Source: Thermohalobaculum sp039184865 (GTDB lineage Bacteria; Pseudomonadota; Alphaproteobacteria; Rhodobacterales; Rhodobacteraceae). From it: DNA of 64,000 nt. Below the pieces are notes generated by a model, which ran no database searches, had not been told where the DNA came from, and saw only the letters and a program-made list of their open reading frames with translations. Position 1 is the stretch's first letter, and every line of letters begins with the position of its first letter. The DNA lies in assembly GCA_039184865.1 (NCBI GenBank), contig JBCDAV010000023.1, forward strand, positions 1 through 64,000. Reading direction: 5' to 3'. Positions 41,394 through 50,334 of the stretch are shown piece after piece. A program made the position numbers and the translations under genes.

Positions 41394-41876
41394 TCACTGC
41401 GGGTTGATTTTTGCGAACCGGGCGACCTTGGCTTTCGTGGCCCGCGCGAGCACGTCCGGTGGAACTTCGAAGACCGCATCCGGCGCTCCGGCAGCGGCCC
41501 AGACGGTAGAGACCTGCAGAAGCGTCTCGTCGAGCAGGATGCGGGGTGTCTCCAGGTGGCCGATGGGCGCGACCCCGCCGATTGCGAAACCCGTCCGTGC
41601 GCGAACTTCGGCCGCGTCGGCTCGCTCGAGGTGTTCTCCGACAGCGTCGGGCGCGAGATCCATGTCGACCTGATTGGCGCCGGAAACGAGAAGCAGGATC
41701 AGGTCAACGGTCTCGCATCCCCGGAAGATCAGCGATTTCACGATCTGAGGCACGTCGCACCCGCAGGCCAGCGCGGCGTCCTCCGCCGTTCGGGTGCTCT
41801 CGCCGGTGCGACGGACGTTTATGTCGAGGCCGAGATCGCTTGCGGCGCGCTCGACCCGTCTGACGGATTTGCTCAC
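41394..41876 (-). CDS. YbaK/EbsC-type aminoacyl-tRNA deacylase
   Basis: 160 residues. The YbaK fold removes mischarged amino acids from tRNA(Pro) or related tRNAs in trans. Recognisable parts are the Lys in IVKSLIFRG, followed by DLILLLVSGANQVDM, and the substrate loop GFAIGGVAPIGHLETPRILLDETLL. Convergent with the amidase gene; the Lrp regulator gene ends 6 bases upstream on the same strand, so the two are likely cotranscribed. Confidence 0.88.
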   Translation of the reverse strand: MSKSVRRVERAASDLGLDINVRRTGESTRTAEDAALACGCDVPQIVKSLIFRGCETVDLILLLVSGANQVDMDLAPDAVGEHLERADAAEVRARTGFAIGGVAPIGHLETPRILLDETLLQVSTVWAAAGAPDAVFEVPPDVLARATKAKVARFAKINPQ

Positions 41877-41882
41877 CCGTGC

Positions 41883-42383
41883 TCAGATATTCTCAGCGGC
41901 GAGGTGATCGCTGTATTCGAAAGGCACGCCCGGCTCGGTCTTGTCCGAGCGGATCACCAGCGAGGTTTTCACGTTCGAGACGTTTTCGAGCGCGAGCAGC
42001 TCGTCGGTCAGAAACGTCTGGAATGTCAACAGGTTCGGCGCCACGCATTTCAGGAGAAAGTCGATCTCGCCGTTCAGCATGTGGCATTCTCGGATCAACG
42101 GCCAGCCCTTGCACTGAGTCTCGAACGCTTCGAGGTCGGCACCTGCCTGGCTCTTGAGACTGACCATGGCAAAGACCGTTACCTCATAGCCGAGGGCGCG
42201 ACCGTTTAGGCGCGCGTGGTAGCCTTCGATCAGTCCGGTTTCCTCGAGCGTACGGACGCGGCGCAGGCAGGGCGGCGCTGAAATTCCAACCCTGCGGGAC
42301 AACTCGACATTGGTCATACGGCCGTCGCCCTGGAGTTCGGCGAGAATCTTCCGGTCAATGAGGTCGAGTTTCAAGCCTGCCAT
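41883..42383 (-). CDS. Lrp/AsnC family transcriptional regulator
   Basis: 166 residues. N-terminal helix-turn-helix (DRKILAELQGDGRMTNVELS, then RRVGISAPPCLRRVRTLEE) joined to a RAM ligand domain (GYEVTVFAMVSL, CHMLNGEIDFLLKCV). Members sense amino acids and act as octamers. No adjacent amino-acid enzyme gene points to its targets; being divergent from the ELM1-like gene, it may control that promoter or its own. Confidence 0.92.
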   Translation of the reverse strand: MAGLKLDLIDRKILAELQGDGRMTNVELSRRVGISAPPCLRRVRTLEETGLIEGYHARLNGRALGYEVTVFAMVSLKSQAGADLEAFETQCKGWPLIRECHMLNGEIDFLLKCVAPNLLTFQTFLTDELLALENVSNVKTSLVIRSDKTEPGVPFEYSDHLAAENI

Positions 42384-42521
42384 CAGACGTCCTGTCGCTT
42401 ATCGTTTTTGTGCGTCCTCGCGCGACCGTCTCGGCGATCACCGGGCGCTGGCGAATTTCTACGTTTGACGGTAATGAAAAGCAACATTGTTGCTCACCAG
42501 CGCAATGATCGGAAAGATCGC

Positions 42522-43505
42522 ATGCCGAAGGCGACAGAAATCTGGGTTCTGACCGACGGTCGCGTCGGCAATGAGGCACAGGCGCTTGCGCTCGCCGAGG
42601 CCGTCGCACGCCAACGTGGCGGCAAGATCACGGTCAAACGCACGCCTCTACGCGGCTGGGCAGGCCGGATACCGGCGGCGATCTCGTACCGTCTGGGTGC
42701 GTGGCCGCGCGGATGGCCCTTCATCGGGATTGAAAGGGGTGCGTCGGAACTGAACTGGCCCTGGCCTGCGCTGATCGTCTCGGCCGGTCGTCGCGTCGCG
42801 CCGATCTCCGCCGCGCTGAAAAAGTTGTACGGGATCCCGGCTGTCCATCTGCTCGATCCGGAGATACCGCTTACAGCCTTCGACGCGGTGGTCCTTCCGC
42901 GCCATGACAGGAAATCCGCCTCAAACGCAATATCGTCGCTGGGTGCTCTGACCCGGCACACGCGCCAGACACTGGATGCAGCGGCGGCGTCCTGGAATTG
43001 TCCGATGACCGATCTGAAGCTGCCGCGTTTAGCGGTTCTGATCGGTGGGCCGAGCAGATCGGCAGACTTCACGGATGAGGACTCGCAGCGGCTCGCGCTC
43101 GCGCTCGACAGCCTCGCCGGTCACTTCGGGCTGATGATCACGGCGTCGCGGCGCACGCCGGAGAACCTCGTTTCACGGCTGCGCAGCGCGCTGGCCGTTC
43201 GGGCCTTCATCTGGGCAAGCGAAGCGGACGGTCCCAACCCCTATCCCGGTCTGCTCGGACCGGCGGTTGCGGTGATCGTCACCGAGGACTCCGTGAACAT
43301 GGTTTCCGAGGCTGCATCGACGGGCAAGCCGGTGCACGTCTTCCCGATCACACGGGTCGCGCCGAAACTGGGTCAGTTCCATGCCGATCTGCGGGAGTAT
43401 GGTGCGACGCAAAGATTTACCGGCGAGATCCGGCACTGGTCCTATACGCCCCTCGCCGAGGCCGACCGCGTGGCAAAAGAGCTTGTGCGCCGGGGCATTG
43501 TTTGA
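42522..43505 (+). CDS. ELM1-like (DUF1022) protein
   Basis: 327 residues from the ATG giving MPKATEIWVLTDGRVGNEAQ, the conserved beginning of the family named after plant ELM1, a mitochondrial fission factor. LPRHD and the C-terminal TEDSVNMVSEAASTGKPVHV are glycosyltransferase-B-like segments, so the fold is probably GT-B. The bacterial role is not known. An ATG 48 bases upstream in frame is possible but starts a poorly conserved-looking tail. Confidence 0.83.
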   Translation: MPKATEIWVLTDGRVGNEAQALALAEAVARQRGGKITVKRTPLRGWAGRIPAAISYRLGAWPRGWPFIGIERGASELNWPWPALIVSAGRRVAPISAALKKLYGIPAVHLLDPEIPLTAFDAVVLPRHDRKSASNAISSLGALTRHTRQTLDAAAASWNCPMTDLKLPRLAVLIGGPSRSADFTDEDSQRLALALDSLAGHFGLMITASRRTPENLVSRLRSALAVRAFIWASEADGPNPYPGLLGPAVAVIVTEDSVNMVSEAASTGKPVHVFPITRVAPKLGQFHADLREYGATQRFTGEIRHWSYTPLAEADRVAKELVRRGIV

Positions 43506-43525
43506 GCGGCTCGAAAGACGGCTGC

Positions 43526-43753
43526 TCACTCGTTGTCGGGAACCGGGTCATAGCCCGATCCGCCGCATGGGTGGCAACGCCCAATGCGTCGGATCGTGAG
43601 CCACGAGCCGCGAAGCGCGCCATGCCGTTCAAGCGCCTGCAGGGCGTATTCCGAGCAGGTCGGCGCGAAACGGCAATTGCGCCCGACCCACGGGCTTCCG
43701 ACCAGGCGATAGAACCTGATCGGCAGCGCGATGATCCGGGCAAGAATGCTCAT
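43526..43753 (-). CDS. yidD: Membrane protein insertion efficiency factor YidD
   Basis: 75 residues. The family core C-R-F-x-P-T-C-S-E-Y (CRFAPTCSEYALQALERHG) and the second Cys-containing end RIGRCHPCGGSGYDPVP are present, preceded by a short amphipathic helix that binds the inner membrane. It helps YidC insert proteins. It lies 6 bases after rnpA, but yidC, its usual next neighbour, is not here. Confidence 0.95.
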   Translation of the reverse strand: MSILARIIALPIRFYRLVGSPWVGRNCRFAPTCSEYALQALERHGALRGSWLTIRRIGRCHPCGGSGYDPVPDNE

Positions 43754-43759
43754 GCAAGG

Positions 43760-44125
43760 CTAACTCCGTTTCGACGGAGCGTGGACCCGGCCGAGGCAGT
43801 GTTCAAGGTCTGAGAGAAGTCTCGCGAATGGTCTTGCGATCGTTGTCTCGGGTCGACCGATCAATACGTAATCCCAGCCATCCTGTCCCGTGACCGGAAG
43901 TATCTCGGATGCAGCGGCCCGAAGCCGGCGTTTGGCGCGATTTCTCGCCACCGCGTTGCCGACTTTCTTTGAGCAGGTGAACCCGACGCGAAGTCCGGGC
44001 TCGGCACCTTCAGCCTCGTCGCGCAGACGGGCCTGCAGGTTGAGACCTTTCGATCCCGCGCGATTGGCGCGCGCGCAAGCGAGGAAGTCCCGGCGTTTCT
44101 TGAGAACGGTCAGTGACCGCGGCAT
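43760..44125 (-). CDS. rnpA: Ribonuclease P protein component
   Basis: 121 residues. Binds the RNase P RNA for 5' processing of tRNAs. The RNR signature is seen as GNAVARNRAKRRLR, with LKKRRDFLACARANRA at the N-terminus. It is 11 bases downstream of rpmH, the near-universal pairing. Confidence 0.95.
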   Translation of the reverse strand: MPRSLTVLKKRRDFLACARANRAGSKGLNLQARLRDEAEGAEPGLRVGFTCSKKVGNAVARNRAKRRLRAAASEILPVTGQDGWDYVLIGRPETTIARPFARLLSDLEHCLGRVHAPSKRS

Positions 44126-44136
44126 TGATCCAGACG

Positions 44137-44271
44137 TCAGGCCGAGAGCTTCTTCCGGCCCTTGACGCGGCGACGGTTCAGGATCTTGCGGCCGTTCTTC
44201 GTCGCCATGCGGCTGCGGAAACCGTGGCGGGCTTTGCGGACGCGGTTCGAGGGCTGAAACGTGCGCTTCAT
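44137..44271 (-). CDS. rpmH: 50S ribosomal protein L34
   Basis: 44 residues, MKRTFQPSNRVRKARHGF to the end KGRKKLSA, the full L34 with its Arg-rich middle (MATKNGRKILNRRRVKGR). The upstream-extended frame is not real. Heads the rpmH-rnpA-yidD operon; its promoter lies in the 245-bp gap shared with the TVP38 gene. Confidence 0.98.
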   Translation of the reverse strand: MKRTFQPSNRVRKARHGFRSRMATKNGRKILNRRRVKGRKKLSA

Positions 44272-44516
44272 GTTCGCTTCTCCCGGGCCGGACGGACCTG
44301 CCCTCATCGGTGCGGCGCGGCCGATCGCGCCTGCCAGATCAATCAAGAGACGGGCGGATACCGCCAAGATCCCCGCGAGTCAACGATCCATTCAGGACCC
44401 GGCGTTATGTTTCAGTCGAGACACGGTGGATCAAGCCGCTGTGAGACCACTGGCGCAGGGCCGCTTGCCGCTCAATATGGCCTGATGTCAGCAGCAGAGC
44501 TTTTCAGGAGATGTCC

Positions 44517-45254
44517 ATGCCCAGCGATCAGGCGCCCGTCGCCATGACGCGCAAGAGCGCGTTTGCGCGCTACTTGCCGATTACCCTGATCGCGATCGGT
44601 GCGATCGCCGCGATCATCGTCGCCCGCGACTATCTGAGCTTCGAGGCGCTGGCGGCGAATTACGAGAACTTGCAGCGCTGGCAGTCGGACAATCAGGTGC
44701 TCTCGGTCGTCGTGTTCTGTGCGGCCTACATCCTGTCGGTCGCCTTCTCGGTGCCGGGCGCCATTTGGCTCACGCTGCTCGGTGGCTTCCTGTTCGGGAC
44801 GATCGCCGGGACCGCGATGGTCGTGGCATCGGCGACGGCGGGTGCGCTGCTGATCTTTCTTGCCGCACGGACAGCGCTGGGCGATGCGCTGCGGACCCGC
44901 GCTGGTCCATGGCTTGCGCGCATGGAGGATGGCTTCCGTGATGGCGAGATCAGCTACCTGCTGATCATGCGGCTGGTCCCGGCAGTTCCGTTCTTCATCG
45001 CGAACCTCGCGCCTGCCTTCCTCGGCGCGCGGACGTGGACGTTCCTGTGGACGACCCTGGTTGGGATCGTGCCGGGGACGCTCGTCTTTATCTCGATCGG
45101 TGCCGGCCTGGGTGAGCAGCTGTCCCAGGGAACACCGCCCAATCTCGGCGTCATTTTCCAGTGGCACATTCTTGGCCCGTTGCTCGGTCTCGCCGCTCTG
45201 GCCTCGTTGCCCCTGATCTTGAAGGCGGCCGGGATTACGAAAGCCAAGTCGTGA
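44517..45254 (+). CDS. TVP38/TMEM64 (DedA-like) membrane protein
   Basis: 245 residues, about six hydrophobic segments. The VTT-domain motif is visible as SVPGAIWLTLLGGFLFGTIAGT, and the second re-entrant part as LIMRLVPAVPFFIANLAPAF. I prefer the ATG at 44517 because the AGGAG site at 44506-44510 would touch the alternative ATG at 44511. It overlaps the flavoprotein gene by GTGA; this pairing of TVP38 with a disulfide reductase recurs in bacteria. Lipid scrambling or small-solute movement is the family guess. Confidence 0.88.
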   Translation: MPSDQAPVAMTRKSAFARYLPITLIAIGAIAAIIVARDYLSFEALAANYENLQRWQSDNQVLSVVVFCAAYILSVAFSVPGAIWLTLLGGFLFGTIAGTAMVVASATAGALLIFLAARTALGDALRTRAGPWLARMEDGFRDGEISYLLIMRLVPAVPFFIANLAPAFLGARTWTFLWTTLVGIVPGTLVFISIGAGLGEQLSQGTPPNLGVIFQWHILGPLLGLAALASLPLILKAAGITKAKS

Positions 45255-46675
45255 GCGAGGTGCTGACGCCGGATCTCTGCGTCATCGGAGGCGGGTCCGG
45301 CGGACTCTCGGTCGCGGCGGGTGCCGTCCAGATGGGGGCCTCGGTTGTCCTGATCGAAGGCCACAAGATGGGTGGCGACTGCCTGAACTACGGGTGTGTT
45401 CCGTCCAAGGCCCTGATCGCGGCCGGGAAGGCCGCGCACGCCCATCGCAGCTCGGCGCCCTTCGGTGTCGCAGCGCACGACCCGGACGTGGATTACGCTG
45501 CTGCCATGACGCATGTTCACGGCGTCATTGCCGGGATCGAGCCGCACGACTCCGTCGAACGTTTCGAAGGACTGGGCGTCAAGGTGATCGAGGCTATGGC
45601 GCGGTTCGTCGACCCGAACACGGTCGAGGCGGGTGGTATGCGCGTTCAGCCGCGCCGCTTCGTCGTGGCAACAGGATCCGGGCCCATGGTGCCGCCGATC
45701 CCCGGCCTCGACACCGTGCCCTATCTGACCAACGAGAGCCTCTGGGAACTGCGCGACCTGCCCGGGCATCTCGTCGTGATTGGCGGCGGCCCGATCGGAC
45801 TGGAGATGGCGCAGGCGCACCGCCGCCTCGGCGCAGACGTCACCGTGCTGGAAGCCGCTCGCGCCCTGGCCAAGGACGATCCGGAGATTGCGGCAGTCGC
45901 ACTCGAGAAACTGCGGGGCGAGGGGGTCGACATCCGCGAGGGCGCCAAGGTCGTCGAACTGTCCGGCAGCGACGGTGCGATCACTGTGACGCTCGAGGAC
46001 GGCAGCGAGGTTCAGGGAACGCATCTGCTGATCGCCGTCGGGCGCAGGGCAAATGTCGACAAGCTGGACCTTGCCGCGGGTCACATCGAGCATACACCGG
46101 GGGGCATTACCGTGACGCCGGGTCTGCGGTCGGTCTCGAACAAGCGCGTCTATGCCATCGGAGACGTTGCCGGCGGGCTGCAGTTCACGCACGTGGCCGG
46201 ATATCAGGCGGGTCTGGTGATCCGGAACGCGCTGTTCCGGATGCCGGTGAAAAACCGGACTGACATCATTCCGTGGGTCACGTACACCGATCCCGAGGTC
46301 GCCCATGTCGGGCTGACCGAAGCGGCGGCAAAGGCTGAGCATGGCGATGCCGTCGAGGTCGCCCGGTTCGAATTCGCGGAGAATGACCGGGCGCGGGCGG
46401 AGCTGAAGACCGCCGGATTTGCCAAGGCGGTGACCGGGCGGCGCGGCAAGATATTGGGTGCATCCATGGTCGGGGCGTCGGCTGGAGAACTGATCCAGCC
46501 ATGGGCACTGGCGGTCTCAAAGGGTCTCAAGATCGGCGATATGGCCGGCCATGTCGCGGCGTATCCGACCTTGGGCGAGGTCTCGAAACGCACCGCCGGC
46601 GCCTACTATACGCCCCGGCTTTTCCAGAGCGACCGTGTAAAATTGATCGTCCGCCTTCTTGCACGCTTGGGGTGA
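45251..46675 (+). CDS. FAD-dependent pyridine nucleotide-disulfide oxidoreductase
   Basis: 474 residues from the GTG overlapping the previous stop. FAD site GGGSGGLSVAAGA, redox-active pair in GGDCLNYGCVPSK (C-x4-C), NAD(P)H site VIGGGPIGLEMAQAHRRLG, second FAD motif YAIGDVAGG. It lacks the N-terminal HMA domain and the C-terminal Cys pair of mercuric reductases, and the canonical C-terminal His-Glu pair of lipoamide dehydrogenases is replaced by a shorter AYPTLGEV segment. The electron acceptor is therefore unclear. Likely works with the adjacent membrane protein. Confidence 0.88.
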   Translation: MSEVLTPDLCVIGGGSGGLSVAAGAVQMGASVVLIEGHKMGGDCLNYGCVPSKALIAAGKAAHAHRSSAPFGVAAHDPDVDYAAAMTHVHGVIAGIEPHDSVERFEGLGVKVIEAMARFVDPNTVEAGGMRVQPRRFVVATGSGPMVPPIPGLDTVPYLTNESLWELRDLPGHLVVIGGGPIGLEMAQAHRRLGADVTVLEAARALAKDDPEIAAVALEKLRGEGVDIREGAKVVELSGSDGAITVTLEDGSEVQGTHLLIAVGRRANVDKLDLAAGHIEHTPGGITVTPGLRSVSNKRVYAIGDVAGGLQFTHVAGYQAGLVIRNALFRMPVKNRTDIIPWVTYTDPEVAHVGLTEAAAKAEHGDAVEVARFEFAENDRARAELKTAGFAKAVTGRRGKILGASMVGASAGELIQPWALAVSKGLKIGDMAGHVAAYPTLGEVSKRTAGAYYTPRLFQSDRVKLIVRLLARLG

Positions 46676-46717
46676 TCGGACTTAACGTCCCCGCGCGAAA
46701 GGAAAATTGGATCGCGT

Positions 46718-48121
46718 ATGGGCCTGCTTCGCAGCCTTTCGGGAAGACTGCTGGTCGTCACCATTGCGGTGGTGATGCTCGCCGAGATTGCGATCTTCGT
46801 GCCGTCCGTCGCCCGGTTCCGCGAGGACTACCTCATGGAGCGGGTGCGCCGGGCCGAGATTGCGGCTCTCACTGTACTGGCGGCACCAGATCAGATGGTC
46901 TCGCGCGATCTTGAAAACGAGTTGATCTCGCGCGCCGAGGTCCTCAATGTCGTGGTACGCCGCGACGGCATCCGCGAGATGGTTCTGACAAGCGGGACGC
47001 TGGCGCCGATCACTGCGAGCTACGACCTTCGCGAACCGTCGATCCTCGAACTGATCCGCGATGCGCTGTTACGCATTGCGGCGACCGAGGGCGGCGTGAT
47101 CCGGATCATTGCCTACGCACCCGCGGACATGGGCAAGGAGCTCGAGATAACGCTCCGCGCAGGACCGCTGACGGATGCGATGCGGCAGTACGGTCTGAAT
47201 ATCCTGATCCTGAGCCTCGCAATTTCGGTCGTGACGTCTGTCATGGTCTTCGTTGCTGTGCGCCGGGCCGTCGTCAGCCCGATCACCGGCGTGATCGAAA
47301 ACCTCAAACACTTCTCAGAGAACCCGGAGGATCCGGAGCGCGCGATCGTGCCACGCAGCCGGGTCGGTGAAATCGCCGAGGCCGAGAGCGCCGTTGCCGA
47401 GATGCAGAGAGATGTCCAAGCGGCTTTGAAATCGCGCGCCCGTCTTGCCTCGCTGGGTGAAGCCGTGGCGAAGATCAGCCACGATCTGCGCAATATCCTC
47501 GCGACGACGCAGCTCATGGTCGACCGGCTCGAGATGAGCCAGGATCCGATCGTCGGGCGCACAACGCCGAAGCTGCTGAATTCGCTCGACCGGGCGATCC
47601 GTCTTTGCCAGTCGACGCTGACCTACGGCAAGGCCGAGGAAGCACCGCCCGAGACCCGGATCGTCGCGGTCTCTGATCTTGCTCTGGAAGTTGCCGAGGG
47701 GCTTGGTCTTGTTCCCGGCGATGCAAGTGTCTCGTGTTCGATCGAGATCGCCGCAGATGTGGTCGCCGAGGCCGACCCCGAACACCTCTACCGCGTCCTG
47801 AACAATCTGATGCGCAACGCGGCGCAGGCGATCCGCAATACCGATCGCCCAGGTACCATAACGATCGGCGCCGAGACCCTCGATGGCTCCGTGGCGATTA
47901 CCGTGGAGGATACCGGACCCGGTTTGCCTGCAAAGTCATTGCAGCATCTCTTCAAGCCGTTCCGGGGAAGTTCGAGCCGCGAGGGAACAGGGCTCGGACT
48001 GGCGATTGCCCACGAGTTGATCACCGTCAATCGGGGCAAGCTGGAACTGGTCGCGTCGACGACCGCAGGGACGCAGTTCTGCATCACGCTGCCGGGACGC
48101 GCCGCCATGGCGGCCGAGTAG
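46718..48121 (+). CDS. Sensor histidine kinase (orphan)
   Basis: 467 residues. Two membrane segments (VVTIAVVMLAEIAIFVPSVA and LILSLAISVVTSVMVFVAV) flank a periplasmic sensor of about 130 residues. HAMP-like linker, phosphoacceptor His255 in KISHDLRN, N box (LYRVLNNLMRNAAQAIRN), G1 (VEDTGPGLP) and G2 (GTGLGLAI) boxes follow. No response regulator gene adjoins it, so its partner is encoded elsewhere. The stimulus is unknown. Confidence 0.93.
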   Translation: MGLLRSLSGRLLVVTIAVVMLAEIAIFVPSVARFREDYLMERVRRAEIAALTVLAAPDQMVSRDLENELISRAEVLNVVVRRDGIREMVLTSGTLAPITASYDLREPSILELIRDALLRIAATEGGVIRIIAYAPADMGKELEITLRAGPLTDAMRQYGLNILILSLAISVVTSVMVFVAVRRAVVSPITGVIENLKHFSENPEDPERAIVPRSRVGEIAEAESAVAEMQRDVQAALKSRARLASLGEAVAKISHDLRNILATTQLMVDRLEMSQDPIVGRTTPKLLNSLDRAIRLCQSTLTYGKAEEAPPETRIVAVSDLALEVAEGLGLVPGDASVSCSIEIAADVVAEADPEHLYRVLNNLMRNAAQAIRNTDRPGTITIGAETLDGSVAITVEDTGPGLPAKSLQHLFKPFRGSSSREGTGLGLAIAHELITVNRGKLELVASTTAGTQFCITLPGRAAMAAE

Positions 48122-48207
48122 CACCGTGCGGAGATCACGTGTTTACCCCTTGCATTGACTGAGGCCTGAGGCTAAGTCCTGCGGCCTGTCGCGATGCGGC
48201 ACGGCCT

Positions 48208-48284
48208 GCACCGGTAGCTCAGCTGGATAGAGCACCAGACTACGAATCTGGGGGTCGGGGGTTCGAATCCTCCCCGGTGCGCCA
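48208..48284 (+). tRNA. tRNA-Arg (anticodon ACG)
   Basis: 77 bases including encoded CCA. Acceptor GCACCGG pairs with CCGGTGC, the D arm contains AGCTCAGCTGGATAGAGC, and the anticodon stem CCAGA/TCTGG encloses CTACGAA with anticodon ACG. The T arm is GGGGGTTCGAATCCTCC. The adenosine at position 34 is read as inosine after TadA action in bacteria. Confidence 0.97.
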
Positions 48285-49205
48285 AATAAATCATGTATTT
48301 CAGGGTGTTGCGATCTTCATCATAATGATGCGATTGAATTGTTAATCCGTATCCGAACTGTATCCGATAAGCATGGCTAATGAGATTGTGGTCTGCACCG
48401 CGCTCTGAAGTGTCCACTGAAGCGGCCGAATTGCTCGCTCCCAAACGCTACCATGAAGCTGGGGAGGCGTCTTAGACCCTCACGAGGTGGAGTACGAGAT
48501 ACCACGCTCGGGCTAGTCCTCGAGAGTAGCCCATGCATCGCGCTCGTAGACCACAGCTTGGAAGGCTGAGGTCTCACCACTACACAACGCCCGCGTTGAT
48601 ATTGTTCGAGACTTTTCAGTACCTTAACTGCTTTCGATCCCGACATGGTCGAATACCAAGTTCCCACGGGTGACGCAAGCCTGAGAAACTGCTTCAATGC
48701 TTACCTTTTGGCGCGAATCTTGGCACCGGCTGGGCGTTTCAATAGAAATCTCAAGATTCAACACCCGTCATAATTGGCGGAAACCAGGCATTCGCTGCAG
48801 ATCGCATCAACGACGGCGATGCGCAGGAAGCGGACACAATGGAAATGCGGGGACGGCCCAGAGCGGTCCTCAATTGAGTTGCTTGGCTTCGCAATCGCAG
48901 CATGGAAAAGCGGACTCAGATTTGGCTGGTCATGGCGGTTGCGAGCTTCGGCAACCTTGCGCCACTTCCTGCCCTTCGTTCGAGGCGCAACGAATGTCCC
49001 AATAGAGCCCGTTCTGCAGAATGGTGGAGCGCATTAATCTGGTGAACGGGTACAGGAGCGGAAATTCGTAGAGCATGGTCTACGCGCAAGTCAGCACGAA
49101 CTCAGACGCTCAATCACTTTCGGCTGACCTCGCACTTTTCGTCGTTCTGGAGACCTCAAGAGAACCAGCTTGGAGCGCTATTATGTCGGGTAAGAACACG
49201 ATGAC
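48285..49205. other. Gene-free stretch, 921 bp, downstream of tRNA-Arg
   Basis: No frame has recognisable coding content. It is more AT-rich than the genes upstream, and includes a CATCAT-a-ATGATG palindrome near 48317-48329. It may be eroded remains of an element that used the tRNA 3' end as attachment site, but no integrase or second tRNA 3' fragment was seen in the window. Confidence 0.45.
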
Positions 49206-50312
49206 TTAGAGCGAAAATGGCAGGTCCAACAAGGTTCCTGCAAACCTCTCGTCTCGGCTAAGTACTTCGACCTCGGCGCCGACCAGAGTTTCAATCGACA
49301 CAAGCGCATAGCCGACAACGCATTTCATTCGGTAGGACCAAGCGCGATGGGTCATATACCCAATCGAGGCTCCGTTCTCTTGAATCGGCCACCAAATGGA
49401 CTGGTCTTCGCTCGTGTCCTTGTGATCAAGCAAGATGCCCATCTGGCGACGTTTGACCCCTTTAGCCTTTATGTCCCGCAGTGCGGAGACGCCGATCACT
49501 TCCTCGTCCAGATGCAGGTCAACGAACTTCTCCATGCGTACTTCGAACGGGTTGGTGTTGTCGTCGGTGTCGGTGCCATAGTTGAGCAGACCGCTTTCGG
49601 TGCGCTCTGAAGGGTTTGGATAGCCAGGGCCGATATCGTAAGGCTTTCCCGCCTCCTTGACGATTTGCCAGAGCCGGTCGCCCTTGGCGCCATCCATCAG
49701 GTAAAGCTCGAACCCGCCCTGTTTGGACCAGCCCGACCTGGCGACCTTCAGCGGGATGCCCTCGATCTCGGCATCGGCGAACCAGAAGTACTTTAGGTCG
49801 CGCACCCAGTCGCCGAGGATCGACACCACCACGTCCTCGGCCTTTGGACCCTGCACCGCCATGGGGGAGACGTCCGGTTCGCTGACCTCGACATCAAGGC
49901 GGCGCTCACCCGCGACGCAACGTGCCCAAAACCAGATGTCGGAGTTGCCAATGGACAGCCAATAGCAATCGTCCGCGATCTTTAGCGCAATCGGGTCATT
50001 CAGAAGCACACCCCGGTGGTCGCAAATGGTGACATACTTGCCTTGGCCAATCTTCTGACCTGAGAGATCCCGCGTACAGAGCATTTGCGCCAGAAGCCGA
50101 GCATCCGGCCCCTTCATCTGGACTTGGCGCTGTGCCGCGACATCCCACATGGAGACGCCATTGATCAGGCGCCAGTACTCCGCTTCCCGATCCCCATAGC
50201 CACGCGGAATAAGCATGCGGTTGTAGGTGAGCAGAGATTCGGCTCCCTCAGCGATAGTGGAATCGTAATAGGGCGATTTGCGGAGCCGGCCTGCAGCAAT
50301 AATCTCTGCCAT
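49206..50312 (-). CDS. DmdA-like GcvT-family methyltransferase (DMSP demethylase type)
   Basis: 368 residues from the ATG giving MAEIIAAGRLRKSPYY. The order of segments matches DmdA rather than the glycine cleavage T protein: TYNRMLIPRGYG, MWDVAAQRQVQMKG, LLNDPIALKIADDCYWLSIG, SEPDVSPMAVQGPKAED, and SGWSKQGGFELY (residues 193-204), the segment that contacts DMSP in DmdA. DmdA moves a methyl group from dimethylsulfoniopropionate to tetrahydrofolate. Paralogues acting on other methylated compounds look alike, so the substrate needs a phylogeny. An SDR gene ends 22 bases upstream. Confidence 0.78.
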   Translation of the reverse strand: MAEIIAAGRLRKSPYYDSTIAEGAESLLTYNRMLIPRGYGDREAEYWRLINGVSMWDVAAQRQVQMKGPDARLLAQMLCTRDLSGQKIGQGKYVTICDHRGVLLNDPIALKIADDCYWLSIGNSDIWFWARCVAGERRLDVEVSEPDVSPMAVQGPKAEDVVVSILGDWVRDLKYFWFADAEIEGIPLKVARSGWSKQGGFELYLMDGAKGDRLWQIVKEAGKPYDIGPGYPNPSERTESGLLNYGTDTDDNTNPFEVRMEKFVDLHLDEEVIGVSALRDIKAKGVKRRQMGILLDHKDTSEDQSIWWPIQENGASIGYMTHRAWSYRMKCVVGYALVSIETLVGAEVEVLSRDERFAGTLLDLPFSL

Positions 50313-50334
50313 CGAATTGTCTTTGGCTTTCCGA

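Noticed and set aside
44137..44516. Replication origin next to rpmH
   Set aside because: No DnaA-box cluster or dnaA gene is present; in Alphaproteobacteria the origin usually lies elsewhere.
45251..46675. Mercuric reductase
   Set aside because: It lacks the C-terminal vicinal Cys pair and the N-terminal metal-binding domain, and no mer genes are nearby.
48172..48444. Minus-strand frame over the tRNA containing RGGFEPPTPRFVVW
   Set aside because: This peptide is the well-known false translation of a tRNA antisense strand.
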